Below are positions 1 to 11,618 of a DNA stretch of 64,000 bases, in pieces; positions within the stretch are counted from its first letter, which is position 1, and every line of letters starts with the position of its first letter. The DNA is from DASRAA01 sp963814165 (GTDB lineage: Bacteria > Acidobacteriota > Terriglobia > Terriglobales > Acidobacteriaceae), in contig CAWFBW010000021.1 of assembly GCA_963814165.1 (NCBI GenBank), forward strand, positions 1-64,000, read 5' to 3'. A program made the translations under genes and the position numbers. The notes under the pieces were generated by a model. The model ran no database searches. It was not told the DNA's origin and saw nothing but the letters and a program-made list of their open reading frames with translations.

Positions 1-90
1 GTTTTAGCCGTGGGCGTAAGCCCGCGGTCCGAACGTTATCTACATGATCGAGCCGCGTAGCGGCGGCACGTCTGCTGCGAGGCGTCATCT
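1..90. repeat. REP-like palindromic intergenic sequence
   Basis: The leading bases contain GTGGGCGTAAGCCCGCGG and GCCGCGTAGCGGC, two short imperfect palindromes of the kind scattered between genes in acidobacterial genomes. Similar text (GGCTGAAGCCGTGGGCTTTCC, GTCGCGGCTCCGCCGC) recurs near 35.6-35.8 kb. No gene is visible before the first start codon. The family assignment is from memory; only the palindromes are seen directly. Confidence 0.45.
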
Positions 91-102
91 TGAGGCCATG
101 TC

Positions 103-3100
103 ATGAACCCCTCTCGTCTCGCGCTATTACTTGTTGCGTTTTCCTCTCTGTTGGCTACAGCTCAAACTCAAACTTCCCCCGACCCATACAAGCCCGTTCT
201 CGATCGCCTGCAGGCCATCACAACAATCCCTCTGAAGGACTGGGCCTCTCTGCCCGCCGCCATGGCGCACTGCGAAGATGCTTCAGCGTCCGGTGGACCG
301 AGTTCGCCGGTTGCAATTAACGCGGACCTTTCCCTGCCAGCCTGCCTTCGCGGCAAGATCGAGATACCGAAGCAATCGAGCGGCTACAGCCTCGAAGGCG
401 CGCGGCTAATTCTCGACTTCAACGTTGACAGCAACCAGGAAATCAACGTCTCCGTATTCGCAAACGGCAACATGATCGCCCGCACCGATGGCGAGGGCCA
501 GGTACCAATCACTCTCACCCAACACGCCCAGCCCGGACAGAAGTACGAGTTCTCGGCCCGCGTATTGGCGACCGGTGGCGTTGGATGCTGCGGCGGCAAA
601 CTCGTGGCGAAGGTCAATCGCGCGCGGCTGCTCGTCACTCCCCCAGACGGCAAGCCCGACCCAAGCATCCTTCGCCAGGAAATCATGGCCGCCGAGCTCC
701 TCATCGCCGCCTATCCCGACGGCAAGGCCGAGCGCCAGCAGCAGCTCGATGCCGCGGTCAAGGCCATCGACCTCGGCGCCCTCGACAAAGGCGACCAGGC
801 AGCCTTCGACGCCTCGCTCAAAGCCGCGCAGTCCAAGCTCGACGCGCTCAAGCCCTACATGAGCCAGTTCACCATCAAGGCCGTCGGCAACAGCCACATC
901 GACATGGCGTGGCTCTGGCCCGAGACCGAAACCGTCGAAGTCGTGCGCAACACCTTCCGCACCGCGCTGCAACTCATGCGCGAGTATCCCGACTTCAAGT
1001 TCACCGCCTCGACCGCGCAGGCCTACGTGTGGATGGAAGAAGAAATACCCCGCGATCTTTCAGGAGATCGAGCAGCGCGTGAAAGAAGGCCGCTGGGAGA
1101 TCGTCGGCGGCATGTGGGTCGAGCCCGACCTCAACATGCCCGACGGCGAATCGCTCGTCCGCCAAATCCTCTACGGCAAGCGCTACTTCAAGCAGAAGTT
1201 CAACGTGGACGTGAACATCGGCTGGAACCCCGACTCCTTCGGCTACAACGCGCAGTTGCCACAAATCTACAAGCGCGCGGGCATCGACTATTTCGTCACC
1301 CAGAAACTCTTGTGGGCGTCGGAGTTCACCAAGTTCCCCTACCGCCTCTTCTGGTGGCAGGCGCCCGACGGCACCCGCATGATGACCTACTTCCCCAGCG
1401 ACTACGCCAACGCCATCGATCCGGTCAAGATGGCACGCGACTCGTCGGTGTACGGCCCGGTGATGTGGAAGTACAACGGCGGCACCGACTCCGCGCCCAA
1501 CGGCTCGCTGCAGATGATGTACCTCTACGGCGTGGGCGACCACGGCGGCGGCCCCACCCGCGTCGATCTCGACACCGCTCTGCGCTGGCAGAAGTCCGAC
1601 ATCGTTTACCCGAAGCTTGAGTTCTCCACGGCCGCGAGCTTCCTGAACAATCTCAGCAAGAACGAGAGCGAACTCAACCTGCCCGTTTGGAACGGCGAGC
1701 TGTACTTCCAATACCACCGCGGCGTGCAGACCACGCAGTCGGAAACCAAGCGCGGCAACCGCAAGGGCGAAGTCGCCCTGCTCGATGCCGAGAAGCTGGC
1801 TTCGATCGGAACGCTCTTCGGCCAGCCTTATCCGCAGGCCGATTTCGATGCATCGTGGAAGAAAGTGCTGTTCAACCAGTTCCACGACATCCTGCCCGGC
1901 TCGGGCATCGGGATCAACTACGTCGATGCAGCGCGCAAGTATGCCGAAGTGCAGCGGTTCAGCAGCGACACAATGAGCGCCGCGCTCGAACGGTCTGGCT
2001 ACGCGGGTGAAGACGGAAGCGGACGGTGTCAGCGTGCTGGTTTTCAATCCGCTGTCGTGGGAGAGAACGGAGGAAGTGGAGTTCGAGGCCCAGTTTCCAA
2101 GCCGGCCCAGTTGAGGATCGTGGCGGCAACGACCCCAACCGGTCTGCCGATGCTCGCGGAGGTTATCAGCTTCAGATCCGAGCTACTGGCACGCGTGAAG
2201 TTGCGGGTGCTTGCGGAGAAAGTTCCCGCCACAGGCTATCAAGGTTGTACACCTGTCTCCAGCCAGACAGAACAGCTTGCCTATGGCGATGTCCACAGCT
2301 GTTCCTCCGAAGCACATGCTTTTTGTCGGCAACCGACTCGATGGAGAACGAATTCCTCCGGGTCCAAGTCGATCCCGCCACCGGCTGCATCACCAGCCTC
2401 TATCGACAAGCGCAGCAAGACCGAAGCGCTGGCTCCGGCCGTACCCGGCGTCGGCGCGCCGCCGACTCTGCCTGACGGCAAGCCCTGCGGCAACCTGCTG
2501 CAAGCCTTCGTCGACAAGCCCAAGCAATGGGACGCCTGGAACGTGGACGCCGACTTCATCGAGCACCACACCGACATCCTGCAAGGCCGACGAAGTGAAG
2601 CTCATCGAGAACACGCCGCTGCGCGCCGTGATTCGCGTCAAGCACACCTGGCAAAGTTCGACCTTCATTCAGGACATCACTCTCAACGCTGGCATGCCGC
2701 GCGTCGACGTCACACATGCAGGCCGACTGGCACGAAAAGCACATCCTGCTGAAGGTCGCCTTCCCGTTGAGCGCTCGCAGCGACAAGGCGACGTTTGAGA
2801 TTCCCTACGGCACCGTCGAGCGTCCGACTACGCGCAACACACCCGCCGAGAAGGCGCAGTTCGAGGTTCCCGCGCTCCTGGGCCGCTGGGCCCGACCTTG
2901 TCAGACTCTGGCGACCACACGGCTTCAGCCTGCTCAACGACTCGAAATACGGCTACGACGCCAAGGACAACGTCCTGCGCCTCTCGCTGCTGCGCGGGCC
3001 CGAGTGGCCCGATCCCGAACGCCGACCAGGGCCATCACGAGTTCACCTACTCGCTCTATCCACACGCCGGCACCTGGCGCGAAGCGCTGACCGTCCGCCA

Positions 3101-3447
3101 AGGCTACGAAGTGAACTATCCACTGATGGCCGTGACCACCACGCAGCCAGCGGGCACGCTGCCGCCCGAGCAGTCGTTCTTCTCCACCCAGGAAGACAAC
3201 GTCGTCATCACCGCCATCAAGAAAGACGAAGACGACAACTCGCTCATCGTCCGCTTCTACGAGTGGGCCGGAAAGAAGGGCGACATGCACCTGACGCTGC
3301 CCGACAAAGCCACCTCCGCCAGCGCGACGAACTTGATGGAGACAGTCGCCGAGCACGCTCACCCTCGACTCAAGCGGCAAAGTCGTCACCGTCCCAACCA
3401 ATGCCTACGAAATCAAGACAGTGAAGGTGCAATTCGCAAAACCTTAA
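103..3447 (+). CDS. Secreted GH38 alpha-mannosidase, multiply frameshifted
   Basis: Glycoside hydrolase family 38 enzymes cleave alpha-mannosides with retention and need a metal ion. The N-terminus is a signal peptide (MNPSRLALLLVAFSSLLATA) followed by a beta-sandwich-like region. The GH38 core shows HIDMAW (metal-binding His and Asp), FTASTAQAYVWME and WNPDSFGYN, which holds the nucleophile Asp. FNQFHDILPGSGI is a late GH38 signature. The reading frame changes about twelve times (near 1045, 2028, 2100, 2243, 2300, 2405, 2580, 2715, 2890, 2930, 3020 and 3355), yet each segment continues sensible beta-domain sequence. The last frame ends in TVKVQFAKP and a stop. No in-frame nonsense codon explains the breaks, so base-calling indels are more likely than decay. 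The downstream symporter could import the released sugar. Confidence 0.85.
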
Positions 3448-3459
3448 AGCCATTTCCGC

Positions 3460-3617
3460 CACGGATCCCGCTTGGCGGCGACGGATTACACGGATAATTC
3501 AGATTCTCTGTTTGATTTGTCATCCCGAGCGGAGGTCGCCGCGGCGACCGGAGTCGAGGGACCTGCATTTCCGACTCTCGATTTCAGATCCGTGTTCATC
3601 CGTGTAAATCCGTGGTT
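3460..3617. repeat. Inverted-repeat element with nested TGTCATCC repeat
   Basis: The gap before the symporter is bounded by inverted copies of an ACGGAT motif: CCACGGAT and GATTACACGGAT on the left, and three 10-bp direct copies ATCCGTGTTC, ATCCGTGTAA and ATCCGTGGTT on the right. Inside (about 3518-3566) sits TGTCATCCCGAGCG...GAGTCGAGGGACCTGC, centred on the perfect palindrome GGTCGCCGCGGCGACC. A second copy of the inner family lies in reverse near 33.6 kb. No coding function is seen. It may act as a transcript-end or spacer hairpin. Confidence 0.6.
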
Positions 3618-3660
3618 GAGTTTTTGCTTTTCCGCACTCCTCAACGATAATTGTCCACTT

Positions 3661-5569
<1,909 letters not shown>

Positions 5570-5570
5570 A

Positions 5571-6014
5571 ATGGAACCAACTACCTTAAGTAGCAACAAC
5601 TTGAAGCAAGTCGTCCCCTTCCTCGGTGTCACCGACATGGAGCGCTCCCTCCGCTTCTACCTCGCAGGCCTCGGCTTCGCGCTGAAGAACAAGTGGGAGC
5701 CTGAGGGAAAAATCCGCTGGTGCTGGCTCACCCGCGGCGGCGGGTCCATCATGTTGCAGGAGTTCGTCAAAGAAGGCCACGGTGGCCGCCGGCCGGAAGG
5801 CGTGCTTGGGCAAGGGGTGTCGCTCAGCTTCCAGTGCGAAGACGCCGTCGCGCTCTACCGCGAATTCCGCTCCCGCGGCCTCGACCCCAGCGAGCCCTTC
5901 GTCGGCAATTCGATGTGGGTTACCGCGCTCACCGATCCCGACGGCTACAAGCTCGACTTTGAAAGCATGACCGACGTGCCGGAGGAGACCAAGCTGTCGG
6001 AGCTCAAGGGTTGA
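5571..6014 (+). CDS. VOC/glyoxalase-bleomycin resistance family protein
   Basis: A 147-residue single-module vicinal-oxygen-chelate protein. Family features are visible at both ends of the fold: VVPFLGVTDMERSLRFYLAGLGF at the start, and the final strand DPDGYKLDFES with an acidic residue in the usual metal-ligand position. The start codon follows the corrected symporter stop by one base, so the two are probably cotranscribed. VOC proteins range from glyoxalase I to dioxygenases and antibiotic-binding proteins, and nothing here fixes the substrate. Confidence 0.8.
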   Translation: MEPTTLSSNNLKQVVPFLGVTDMERSLRFYLAGLGFALKNKWEPEGKIRWCWLTRGGGSIMLQEFVKEGHGGRRPEGVLGQGVSLSFQCEDAVALYREFRSRGLDPSEPFVGNSMWVTALTDPDGYKLDFESMTDVPEETKLSELKG

Positions 6015-6048
6015 CCGCTCGCCTGCGCCAACTCGGAAGGTAGAAAAG

Positions 6049-7785
6049 CTACAACCTCTGCTCCAGATCCAGCCACTCGTAGCCACCTGTGCCACGCTCT
6101 TCGAAGACGAGTTGCTTATCGACCTCCGCAGTCTCAGCCTGCAGACGGAGCGAAAGGTACCTTGCAGCCAGCACTCCCAGAAACAAAGGGACGATAACGA
6201 GGGGGTGCTGCAATGCCTGATATTCCAGGTTCGACAACAACACCACAAAGACGAAGAAGCCCAGTACGTACGCCAGCGCCACCACAATGGCGGAGTGCCG
6301 GAACGGGGGGAAGGAACAGGTGAAGGGCAACTTGCGAAAACGCAACAGTAGGACCTGCGTCAACACCCATGACCACGGCGCAATCACGAGCGTATGCAGC
6401 GCCGCCGTACGCCAACCCCAAAAGTACGCGGAGGCCGGAAGAACGACTCCCACAACCCACGGAATAACGAAGACGAGCATCACTTTTCTGGTCAGCGGAA
6501 TGCATTCCCGCGTGTCCCTTGCCAGGAACAGCCTGAATATCCAGTTGGCGCGGAGCTCGATGGGAATCGCGAAGGCGAATCGCAGGCCCACCAGAATGCA
6601 ATAGCAGAGTATCATCGGAATCGAGAGCAGCTCGGCAGAAGGCAGTGCATCGCCAACGGCGGTCTTTTCACTGAGCGCACCGAATAGAACTTGCGAAGCC
6701 AGCACGATTCCCATCCCTACAAATCCCGCCAGCACGACGCTGTGCCGCTCGCTGCGTAACAGGGTCTTGAATAGGAAGCGTTGACCAGCCCGCTGCAACG
6801 GAGTGCGGAACACGGCCGAATCAAGTAGCCCCGAGGTCCATGAGCCATGCAACCCGGGTAGTTGTGGACTTGTGCCGGCCACTTCCGCAGTTCGCACAAA
6901 ACGTCTCCGGTAGCTGGCACCGTAGCCGCCCATCGCGATTGCAATCACCAGTCCTAATGCCTTCACCGCCGTCCACCCAAGCTTGGCCATCGCCGTGTTC
7001 GTTGTTCTATGAACCAGTTGCGAAAGGGCGAGAAACCACACCGGAGGCAGGAACCGAATGAACAGTTGTGGCGACCGGCCAATCATTGGAGGCACTGCAA
7101 AGCTGGTGACGAGGAGACCAACCAGCAGGACGACGATCAGCCCGCGCACGTAAAGCGATATTTGGCGGAAGGCGGCATAGGGCACCGCCGTCATCAGCAA
7201 TCCGGCCGCTCCGAGGACCGCGAAAAAACTGAAGATGCTGGCCAGCACTACCGCCAGCGCATGTACTGTGGCAAGTTGCGCAAAATAGCTGAAGGATTGC
7301 TGCGATGCACTTGCAGCCAAGGGATACAACACGGCGGATGCGGCGTTAACGTCGAGCGCAAGCAAGCTCGCAAGGCAGAGGATGGCGGTGAGGTTGGCGA
7401 GAAAGATGACACGGATCGAAATTGGCAGAGGCGCCAGGTTCATGTAGTCGCGGCGATCGGGGAATACGTTGTCCCACTGCCAAACAGCTACCGCACCGGT
7501 GACGACCATTGAAAGTACGATCAGAAAATATTCGTCAGGAATAGTGGCGGTGACCGGATCGAAGTTGTGTTGTCCGCGCATCCAGAGTAGCAGCGTCGAA
7601 TATTTCTCAAACAACAACGCCGAATATAAAAAGCCAGGCAGCGCGAGCAGCGACAGTACCATACCCAGGCCGAGGTCGATTTCTTCCACGCCCGAGTCGT
7701 CTCCGCCGTGGAAGGCGCGATCCAGAAACAGGCGCACCAGCCGGGCGAATGGTTTTCCGGTGGCTTGCGGTTCGGCGTGCTTCAA
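6049..7785 (-). CDS. Large ABC-2-like exporter permease
   Basis: A 578-residue protein with roughly a dozen hydrophobic segments and no recognisable enzymatic motif. Its start overlaps the end of the upstream ATPase gene by four bases, the typical arrangement of an ABC exporter pair with one ATPase and one permease. The length (twice a normal ABC-2 half-permease) and a central loop containing TSPQLPGLHGSWTSG suggest two fused membrane halves. The cargo is unknown. Assignment as a permease rests on membrane pattern and gene pairing; I recognise no family-specific motif. Confidence 0.65.
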   Translation of the reverse strand: MKHAEPQATGKPFARLVRLFLDRAFHGGDDSGVEEIDLGLGMVLSLLALPGFLYSALLFEKYSTLLLWMRGQHNFDPVTATIPDEYFLIVLSMVVTGAVAVWQWDNVFPDRRDYMNLAPLPISIRVIFLANLTAILCLASLLALDVNAASAVLYPLAASASQQSFSYFAQLATVHALAVVLASIFSFFAVLGAAGLLMTAVPYAAFRQISLYVRGLIVVLLVGLLVTSFAVPPMIGRSPQLFIRFLPPVWFLALSQLVHRTTNTAMAKLGWTAVKALGLVIAIAMGGYGASYRRRFVRTAEVAGTSPQLPGLHGSWTSGLLDSAVFRTPLQRAGQRFLFKTLLRSERHSVVLAGFVGMGIVLASQVLFGALSEKTAVGDALPSAELLSIPMILCYCILVGLRFAFAIPIELRANWIFRLFLARDTRECIPLTRKVMLVFVIPWVVGVVLPASAYFWGWRTAALHTLVIAPWSWVLTQVLLLRFRKLPFTCSFPPFRHSAIVVALAYVLGFFVFVVLLSNLEYQALQHPLVIVPLFLGVLAARYLSLRLQAETAEVDKQLVFEERGTGGYEWLDLEQRL

Positions 7786-8558
7786 CTCATCCCCATCGCG
7801 CTGATGATGTCGCGCGCGACCTTTACGGTGTCGACCTCTTCCACCAGGTGCATAAATGTGTCTTCCAGGGAGGAGGTCTCCATGCCTTTTCGGATGGCTT
7901 CGGTGGTGTCGCAGGTCAGCACAACTCCTTTTCGCAGAATCAGCAGATGGGTGCAGATCTGCTCCACCACCTCCAACACGTGAGAGCAGTAGAAGATCGC
8001 CTTACCTTGGTGACCCAGGGCCTTAATCAGGGTCTTCAGCACCAGTGCCGATGTCACGTCGAGACCGGAAAGGGGTTCGTCGAAGACGAGGATTTCCGGA
8101 TTGTCCATTAGCGCCGCGACCAGCACAACGCGCTGCCGCATTCCCTTCGAGTAGGATGCGATCGTGGAATTGCGATGGGGATGCAACGAGAACAACTCGA
8201 GCAGAGCGTCGGCCTTCTGCGCTAAATGCCGCTGCGGCATCCCCCGCAACATGCCTACCATTTCGAGATATTCGAGCCCCGTCAGATAGGAATAGAGATT
8301 TTGCTCCTCGGGAACGTATCCCAGTTTCTTTCGATATCCGACGAGGTCGTTCTGAATGTCTTCGCCGCGGAAGAGGACCTTGCCGCTCGTGGGCTCCAAC
8401 AGTCCGATAAGCATCTTGACGGTCGTGCTCTTCCCCGACCCGTTGGGGCCGAGGCATCCCAGCACCTGGCCTGACGCCAGGGCAAACGACACGTCCTGCA
8501 CCGCTGGAAGGGAGGCATAGCGTTTGGTTAATCCGCAGGCTTCGAGTACCGGATCCAT
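7782..8558 (-). CDS. ABC transporter ATP-binding protein
   Basis: A 258-residue nucleotide-binding domain. Walker A is GPNGSGKST near residue 38, the Q-loop is GYVPEEQNLYSYLT, the signature is YSKGMRQR in place of LSGGQ, Walker B is ILVFDEPLSGLD, and the switch His lies in FYCSHVLEVVEQ. The YSKGM signature is usual in ABC-2-type exporters of the CcmA/NatA kind. The gene overlaps the permease gene downstream by four bases, indicating translational coupling. Role: ATP-driven export of an unidentified substrate. Confidence 0.9.
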   Translation of the reverse strand: MDPVLEACGLTKRYASLPAVQDVSFALASGQVLGCLGPNGSGKSTTVKMLIGLLEPTSGKVLFRGEDIQNDLVGYRKKLGYVPEEQNLYSYLTGLEYLEMVGMLRGMPQRHLAQKADALLELFSLHPHRNSTIASYSKGMRQRVVLVAALMDNPEILVFDEPLSGLDVTSALVLKTLIKALGHQGKAIFYCSHVLEVVEQICTHLLILRKGVVLTCDTTEAIRKGMETSSLEDTFMHLVEEVDTVKVARDIISAMGMS

Positions 8559-8633
8559 CGACGAACAACCCCGTCGTGAGGTTCGACACCAACCAAGGCG
8601 CGAAAGTTCCGCCGCGGTCTCAGGAACTGGCTA

Positions 8634-8770
8634 TTACAGCAGCGCCCGCGACACGCACAGCGCCGCCGCTCCCGCAATCCCCGAGTCCGCCCGGTACTTC
8701 GCCTCGGCGAACGGAATCTCCCCGCACCGCCCATCCACCGACCAGAATGGCAGTTGCGCCGCTCTAGAAG
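8634..8770 (-). pseudogene. C-terminal remnant of a ROK-type sugar kinase (tentative)
   Basis: Read on the minus strand, this stretch ends EIPFAEAKYRADSG, IAGAAALCVSRALL and stop. That resembles the last helix of ROK-family glucokinases, where a G(D/N)DAG(I/V)xGAAAL sequence is typical. Only about 45 codons are open; no start codon, ATP site or zinc-binding CGxxGC motif is present, so if the homology holds it is a broken tail. It sits between the ABC operon start and a divergent secreted protein. The match is short and from memory. Confidence 0.4.
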
Positions 8771-8803
8771 AGCGAAGTGCGAAACAGCGGGTAAACTCTT
8801 GCT

Positions 8804-9734
8804 ATGCCCCTTCGACTTCTGCGTGCGTCGTGGAGCTTGCTCTGCCTGGTTGCACTTGTCGCCGCGACCGTATCGCTGCGTGCCCAGGAGCGCCCGTGGT
8901 CGGTCTCGCCCTGCGAGTTGCTCAAGAACCCCGGCATGTATGGTGACACTTTGGTCAGCGTCTCCGGACTGGTCCTGTACGGGCACGAGGAATTCAGCAC
9001 GCATGGGTACGACTGCCCTGATGACCACGGCGTATCTGCTGCTGGAGTTTGGTGGCAATCCCACCAACCCAAAAGACCAGTTCCGTTTACCGGAGGCGCG
9101 CTTGGAGGCCGGTACGGTTCCGCTGAAGAAAGACGCGGACTACGACACCATGCAACGCCTGATGAAGACGATTGACGCTTCTGGAAGAGTCCAGATGATA
9201 CGCGCGACGCTCATCGGGCGATTCTTCGCCGGGCCTCCGGTCGGCACCAAGTCAGGCGAGATCAAGCATCCCAACGCGCGCCTCGTGATCTCCGAGGTCG
9301 AACTGGTATCGAACAAGCCCGAGGACGCCGTGGACTTCACACCTGAGTCGCGCACTCCAGCCCCCGCACCCAAAGGCTGCACTATCACTGCGCTAGCCGT
9401 GCCTTCGCACGGCGAGGCCGACAAAATCCAGCGCCTGAGCCGCGAGCCCTCCGAGAACCTCGAATATCTCACTGACCCCGAACAAGTTGCCGCCCGCGCC
9501 ATCGCCGCTCAAGAAAAGCTCAACCCGGAAGGCCTGGCGCAAAAGCTGAATCTCGCGCGTAACGCAGTCGCCCTCCGCGAGTACACCTGGACTTCCGCCG
9601 ACGGACTGCGGACCTACTCGGTCACCGTAAGTCGCCCGTACTGGCTCCTCCCCAGCACGTACTCCGCAGACGCCCTCATCTGGGTTCCCCGCGAAATTTT
9701 GCTGACCACGTGCCCCGCTAAGCCGACACGATAG
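8804..9734 (+). CDS. Secreted protein of unknown function (one frameshift)
   Basis: The N-terminus MPLRLLRASWSLLCLVALVAA is a clear signal peptide with a likely cleavage after LRAQ. The next segment SPCELLKNPGMYGDTLVSVSG and RATLIGRFFAG resemble an OB-fold-like pair of strands. Near 9030 the frame slips by one base: DCPDDHG continues in the other frame as AYLLLEFGGNPTNPKDQF. The corrected product is about 310 residues and ends CPAKPTR. The last third (CTITALAVPSHGEADKIQRL, LREYTWTSADGLRTYSV) has no family I recognise. It is probably periplasmic. Confidence 0.65.
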
Positions 9735-9809
9735 TTTCGAAACACCAGCACAGGGTTTATGATTCTCGGTTCAGCAAATTGTTGTGCTGACCGCGGAGAG
9801 CATCCCAAC

Positions 9810-10233
9810 ATGCCCACAGACCGCAAGATTCGCGTACTCGTCGCCAAACCCGGCCTCGACGGCCATGATCGCGGCGCCAAGGTCATCGCCCGCGCCCTGC
9901 GCGATGCCGGAATGGAAGTCATCTACACCGGCCTCCGCCAGACCCCGGAAATGATCGTCACCGCCTCGCTACAGGAAGACGTGGACGTCATCGGCCTCAG
10001 CATCCTGTCCGGCGCGCATAACGCCATCGTGCCGCGCGTGATGGACCTGCTCAAGCAAAACCAGATGGACGACGTGCTCCTGGTCGTAGGCGGCATCATT
10101 CCCGACCAGGACATGGAAGGTCTCAAAGAAGGCCGGCGTTGCCGCCGTATTTCAGCCGGGCACGCCCATGGATTCCATCATCGATTTCATCCGCACTAAT
10201 GTGAAGCCACGCGGCGTAGCGGCCGGCGGCTAA
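9810..10233 (+). CDS. Methylmalonyl-CoA mutase C-terminal (B12-binding) subunit
   Basis: A stand-alone cobalamin-binding subunit of about 141 residues. The B12 motif DxHxxG is seen as GLDGHDRGAK near residue 15, followed by SILSGAH and VVGGIIPDQD, all standard for acyl-CoA mutase small subunits. Near 10125 one base is gained or lost; in the corrected frame the protein continues AGVAAVFQPGTPMDSIIDFI and ends at a stop overlapping the next ATG. Mutases of this type isomerise methylmalonyl-CoA to succinyl-CoA or related acyl-CoAs. The large catalytic subunit is not in this window. Neighbours (carboxylase, hydratases, lyase) fit branched-chain amino-acid or propionate breakdown. Confidence 0.85.
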
Positions 10234-10958
10234 TGGCGCCTCCCCATCCTCAAAGCAGCAGGCTCCTGCACCTGCTCAAGCAAACGGTGGGCCCAGGGTT
10301 CTGGGAGACGTTTCCGGAACTCCGCGGCTCCTCCGGGCAAGTCTTCACCTGGCAGTACCGCGGCACTGACGGGCAACTCGCGTACCTGGTCACGCTTCAT
10401 CTGCGCTCGCAATCCGACAAGCCGCTGCTGGCGCTCAATTCCTATTGCCGTCCTTTCGTAGTCGAACCGAACCGTTTGGGAATCTGGTGTCCCGACGGCC
10501 GCAACCTCCGCTTCATACTCTTCGACTTGGATTCGCTGAAGCCCTTCGAATACGAGGAAATTGCCGGATGGTTCAAGCCATCGCCCGAACGCATTTTTTC
10601 GGCAGCACCGCCGATTGCGGAATTCTCGGTGACCGCAATGTTGACAGAAGGCACCCACCCCGTCCAGGCACCCGCCGAATTTCAGAATGTCGAAGAATTG
10701 CTCGTGCCCACGCAATACGGAGCGAAAACCAAAGACGACGCCGCAGCCGCGATCTACGTGGTTTACCCGCACGCCGGACTTGTCGAAGTGCTGCCGCAAC
10801 GCTGGTTCACCCCCAGCCAATTCGATGTCGGCATGCAGTGGATCACCCGCCTCGCCCGCGACCCCATCTCGCACCGCATCATCGGCGAAGCTATGCGCTT
10901 CGGCAGCTTCGAATTGACCGAAGATGGCCGCGACCTTGCCTACATGATCGAAGCCTAG
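10233..10958 (+). CDS. Conserved-looking cytosolic protein of unknown function
   Basis: A 241-residue protein without signal peptide or membrane segment. Its ATG shares a base with the corrected stop of the mutase subunit (TAATG), so it is translationally coupled to it. Composition is that of a compact mixed alpha/beta protein with several Trp and Pro residues (WQYRGTDGQLAYLVTLHLRS, YVVYPHAGLVEVLPQRWF). No motif is recognised. Its place in the acyl-CoA operon is the only functional clue. Confidence 0.7.
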   Translation: MAPPHPQSSRLLHLLKQTVGPGFWETFPELRGSSGQVFTWQYRGTDGQLAYLVTLHLRSQSDKPLLALNSYCRPFVVEPNRLGIWCPDGRNLRFILFDLDSLKPFEYEEIAGWFKPSPERIFSAAPPIAEFSVTAMLTEGTHPVQAPAEFQNVEELLVPTQYGAKTKDDAAAAIYVVYPHAGLVEVLPQRWFTPSQFDVGMQWITRLARDPISHRIIGEAMRFGSFELTEDGRDLAYMIEA

Positions 10959-10991
10959 AGCCTTCACCGCCACCGTTTGTTACTCTGCTCA

Positions 10992-11600
10992 GTGTTGGAT
11001 CATCCACCACAATCATCTGAGACGCTTTATTCCGTTGAGATTCACAAAACGGTTGCCGTGCTGCGCCTGGTCTCCCTCGACGGCACGAACCGCCTGTCCC
11101 GCACTCGCGTGGAAGCCCTGACCGCAGCTTTATCCGAACTTGCAGGTCAGCGTCCTGTCCGCCTCATCATCACCGGCAACGCCCATTTCTTCTCCGCCGG
11201 CGCCGACCTCCACGAGATCGCCCAGTTACACAGCTCCGAAGCCTTCCGATTCGCGCAGATGGGTCAGCGTCTGATGCAGGCCGTCGCCGAATTCCCCGCC
11301 TCCACCATCGCCGCGATTCAGGGCTACTGCATGGGCGGCGGACTCGACTTGGCGCTGGCTTGCCGGCATCGTATCGCCGGACCGCACGCCATCTTCGGAC
11401 ATCGCGGCGCGGCCCTTGGGCTCATCACCGGATGGGGCGGCACACAACGGTTGCCGCGGCTCGTCGGCAAGGCGCGCGCGCTCCAGATGTTTCTCGCTGC
11501 TGAAAAGCTGCACGCCGCCGAGGCGTTGCGCTGCGGCCTCGTAGACGCCGTAGCGGAAGACCCCTTGCAATATGCGCTATCCATGCAACGCCGCCGCTAG
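10992..11600 (+). CDS. Enoyl-CoA hydratase/isomerase family protein (short)
   Basis: Crotonase-fold enzyme. The first oxyanion-hole segment is FFSAGADLHEI and the second is GYCMGGGLDLALACRHRIA; GLITGWGGTQRLPRLVG carries the usual catalytic-loop region, but neither glutamate of classical hydratases is in its usual place. I chose the GTG start because no ATG precedes the conserved sequence. The product is about 202 residues, some 50 shorter than typical, and it stops after LSMQRRR, losing the C-terminal trimerisation helices. A late frameshift or real truncation could explain this. Confidence 0.8.
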   Translation: MLDHPPQSSETLYSVEIHKTVAVLRLVSLDGTNRLSRTRVEALTAALSELAGQRPVRLIITGNAHFFSAGADLHEIAQLHSSEAFRFAQMGQRLMQAVAEFPASTIAAIQGYCMGGGLDLALACRHRIAGPHAIFGHRGAALGLITGWGGTQRLPRLVGKARALQMFLAAEKLHAAEALRCGLVDAVAEDPLQYALSMQRRR

Positions 11601-11618
11601 ATCACGGCAGCCGTCTCG

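Noticed and set aside
406..972. Long minus-strand open frames across the mannosidase and carB.
   Set aside because: They are opposite-strand shadows of strong coding sequence in GC-rich DNA and have low-complexity composition.
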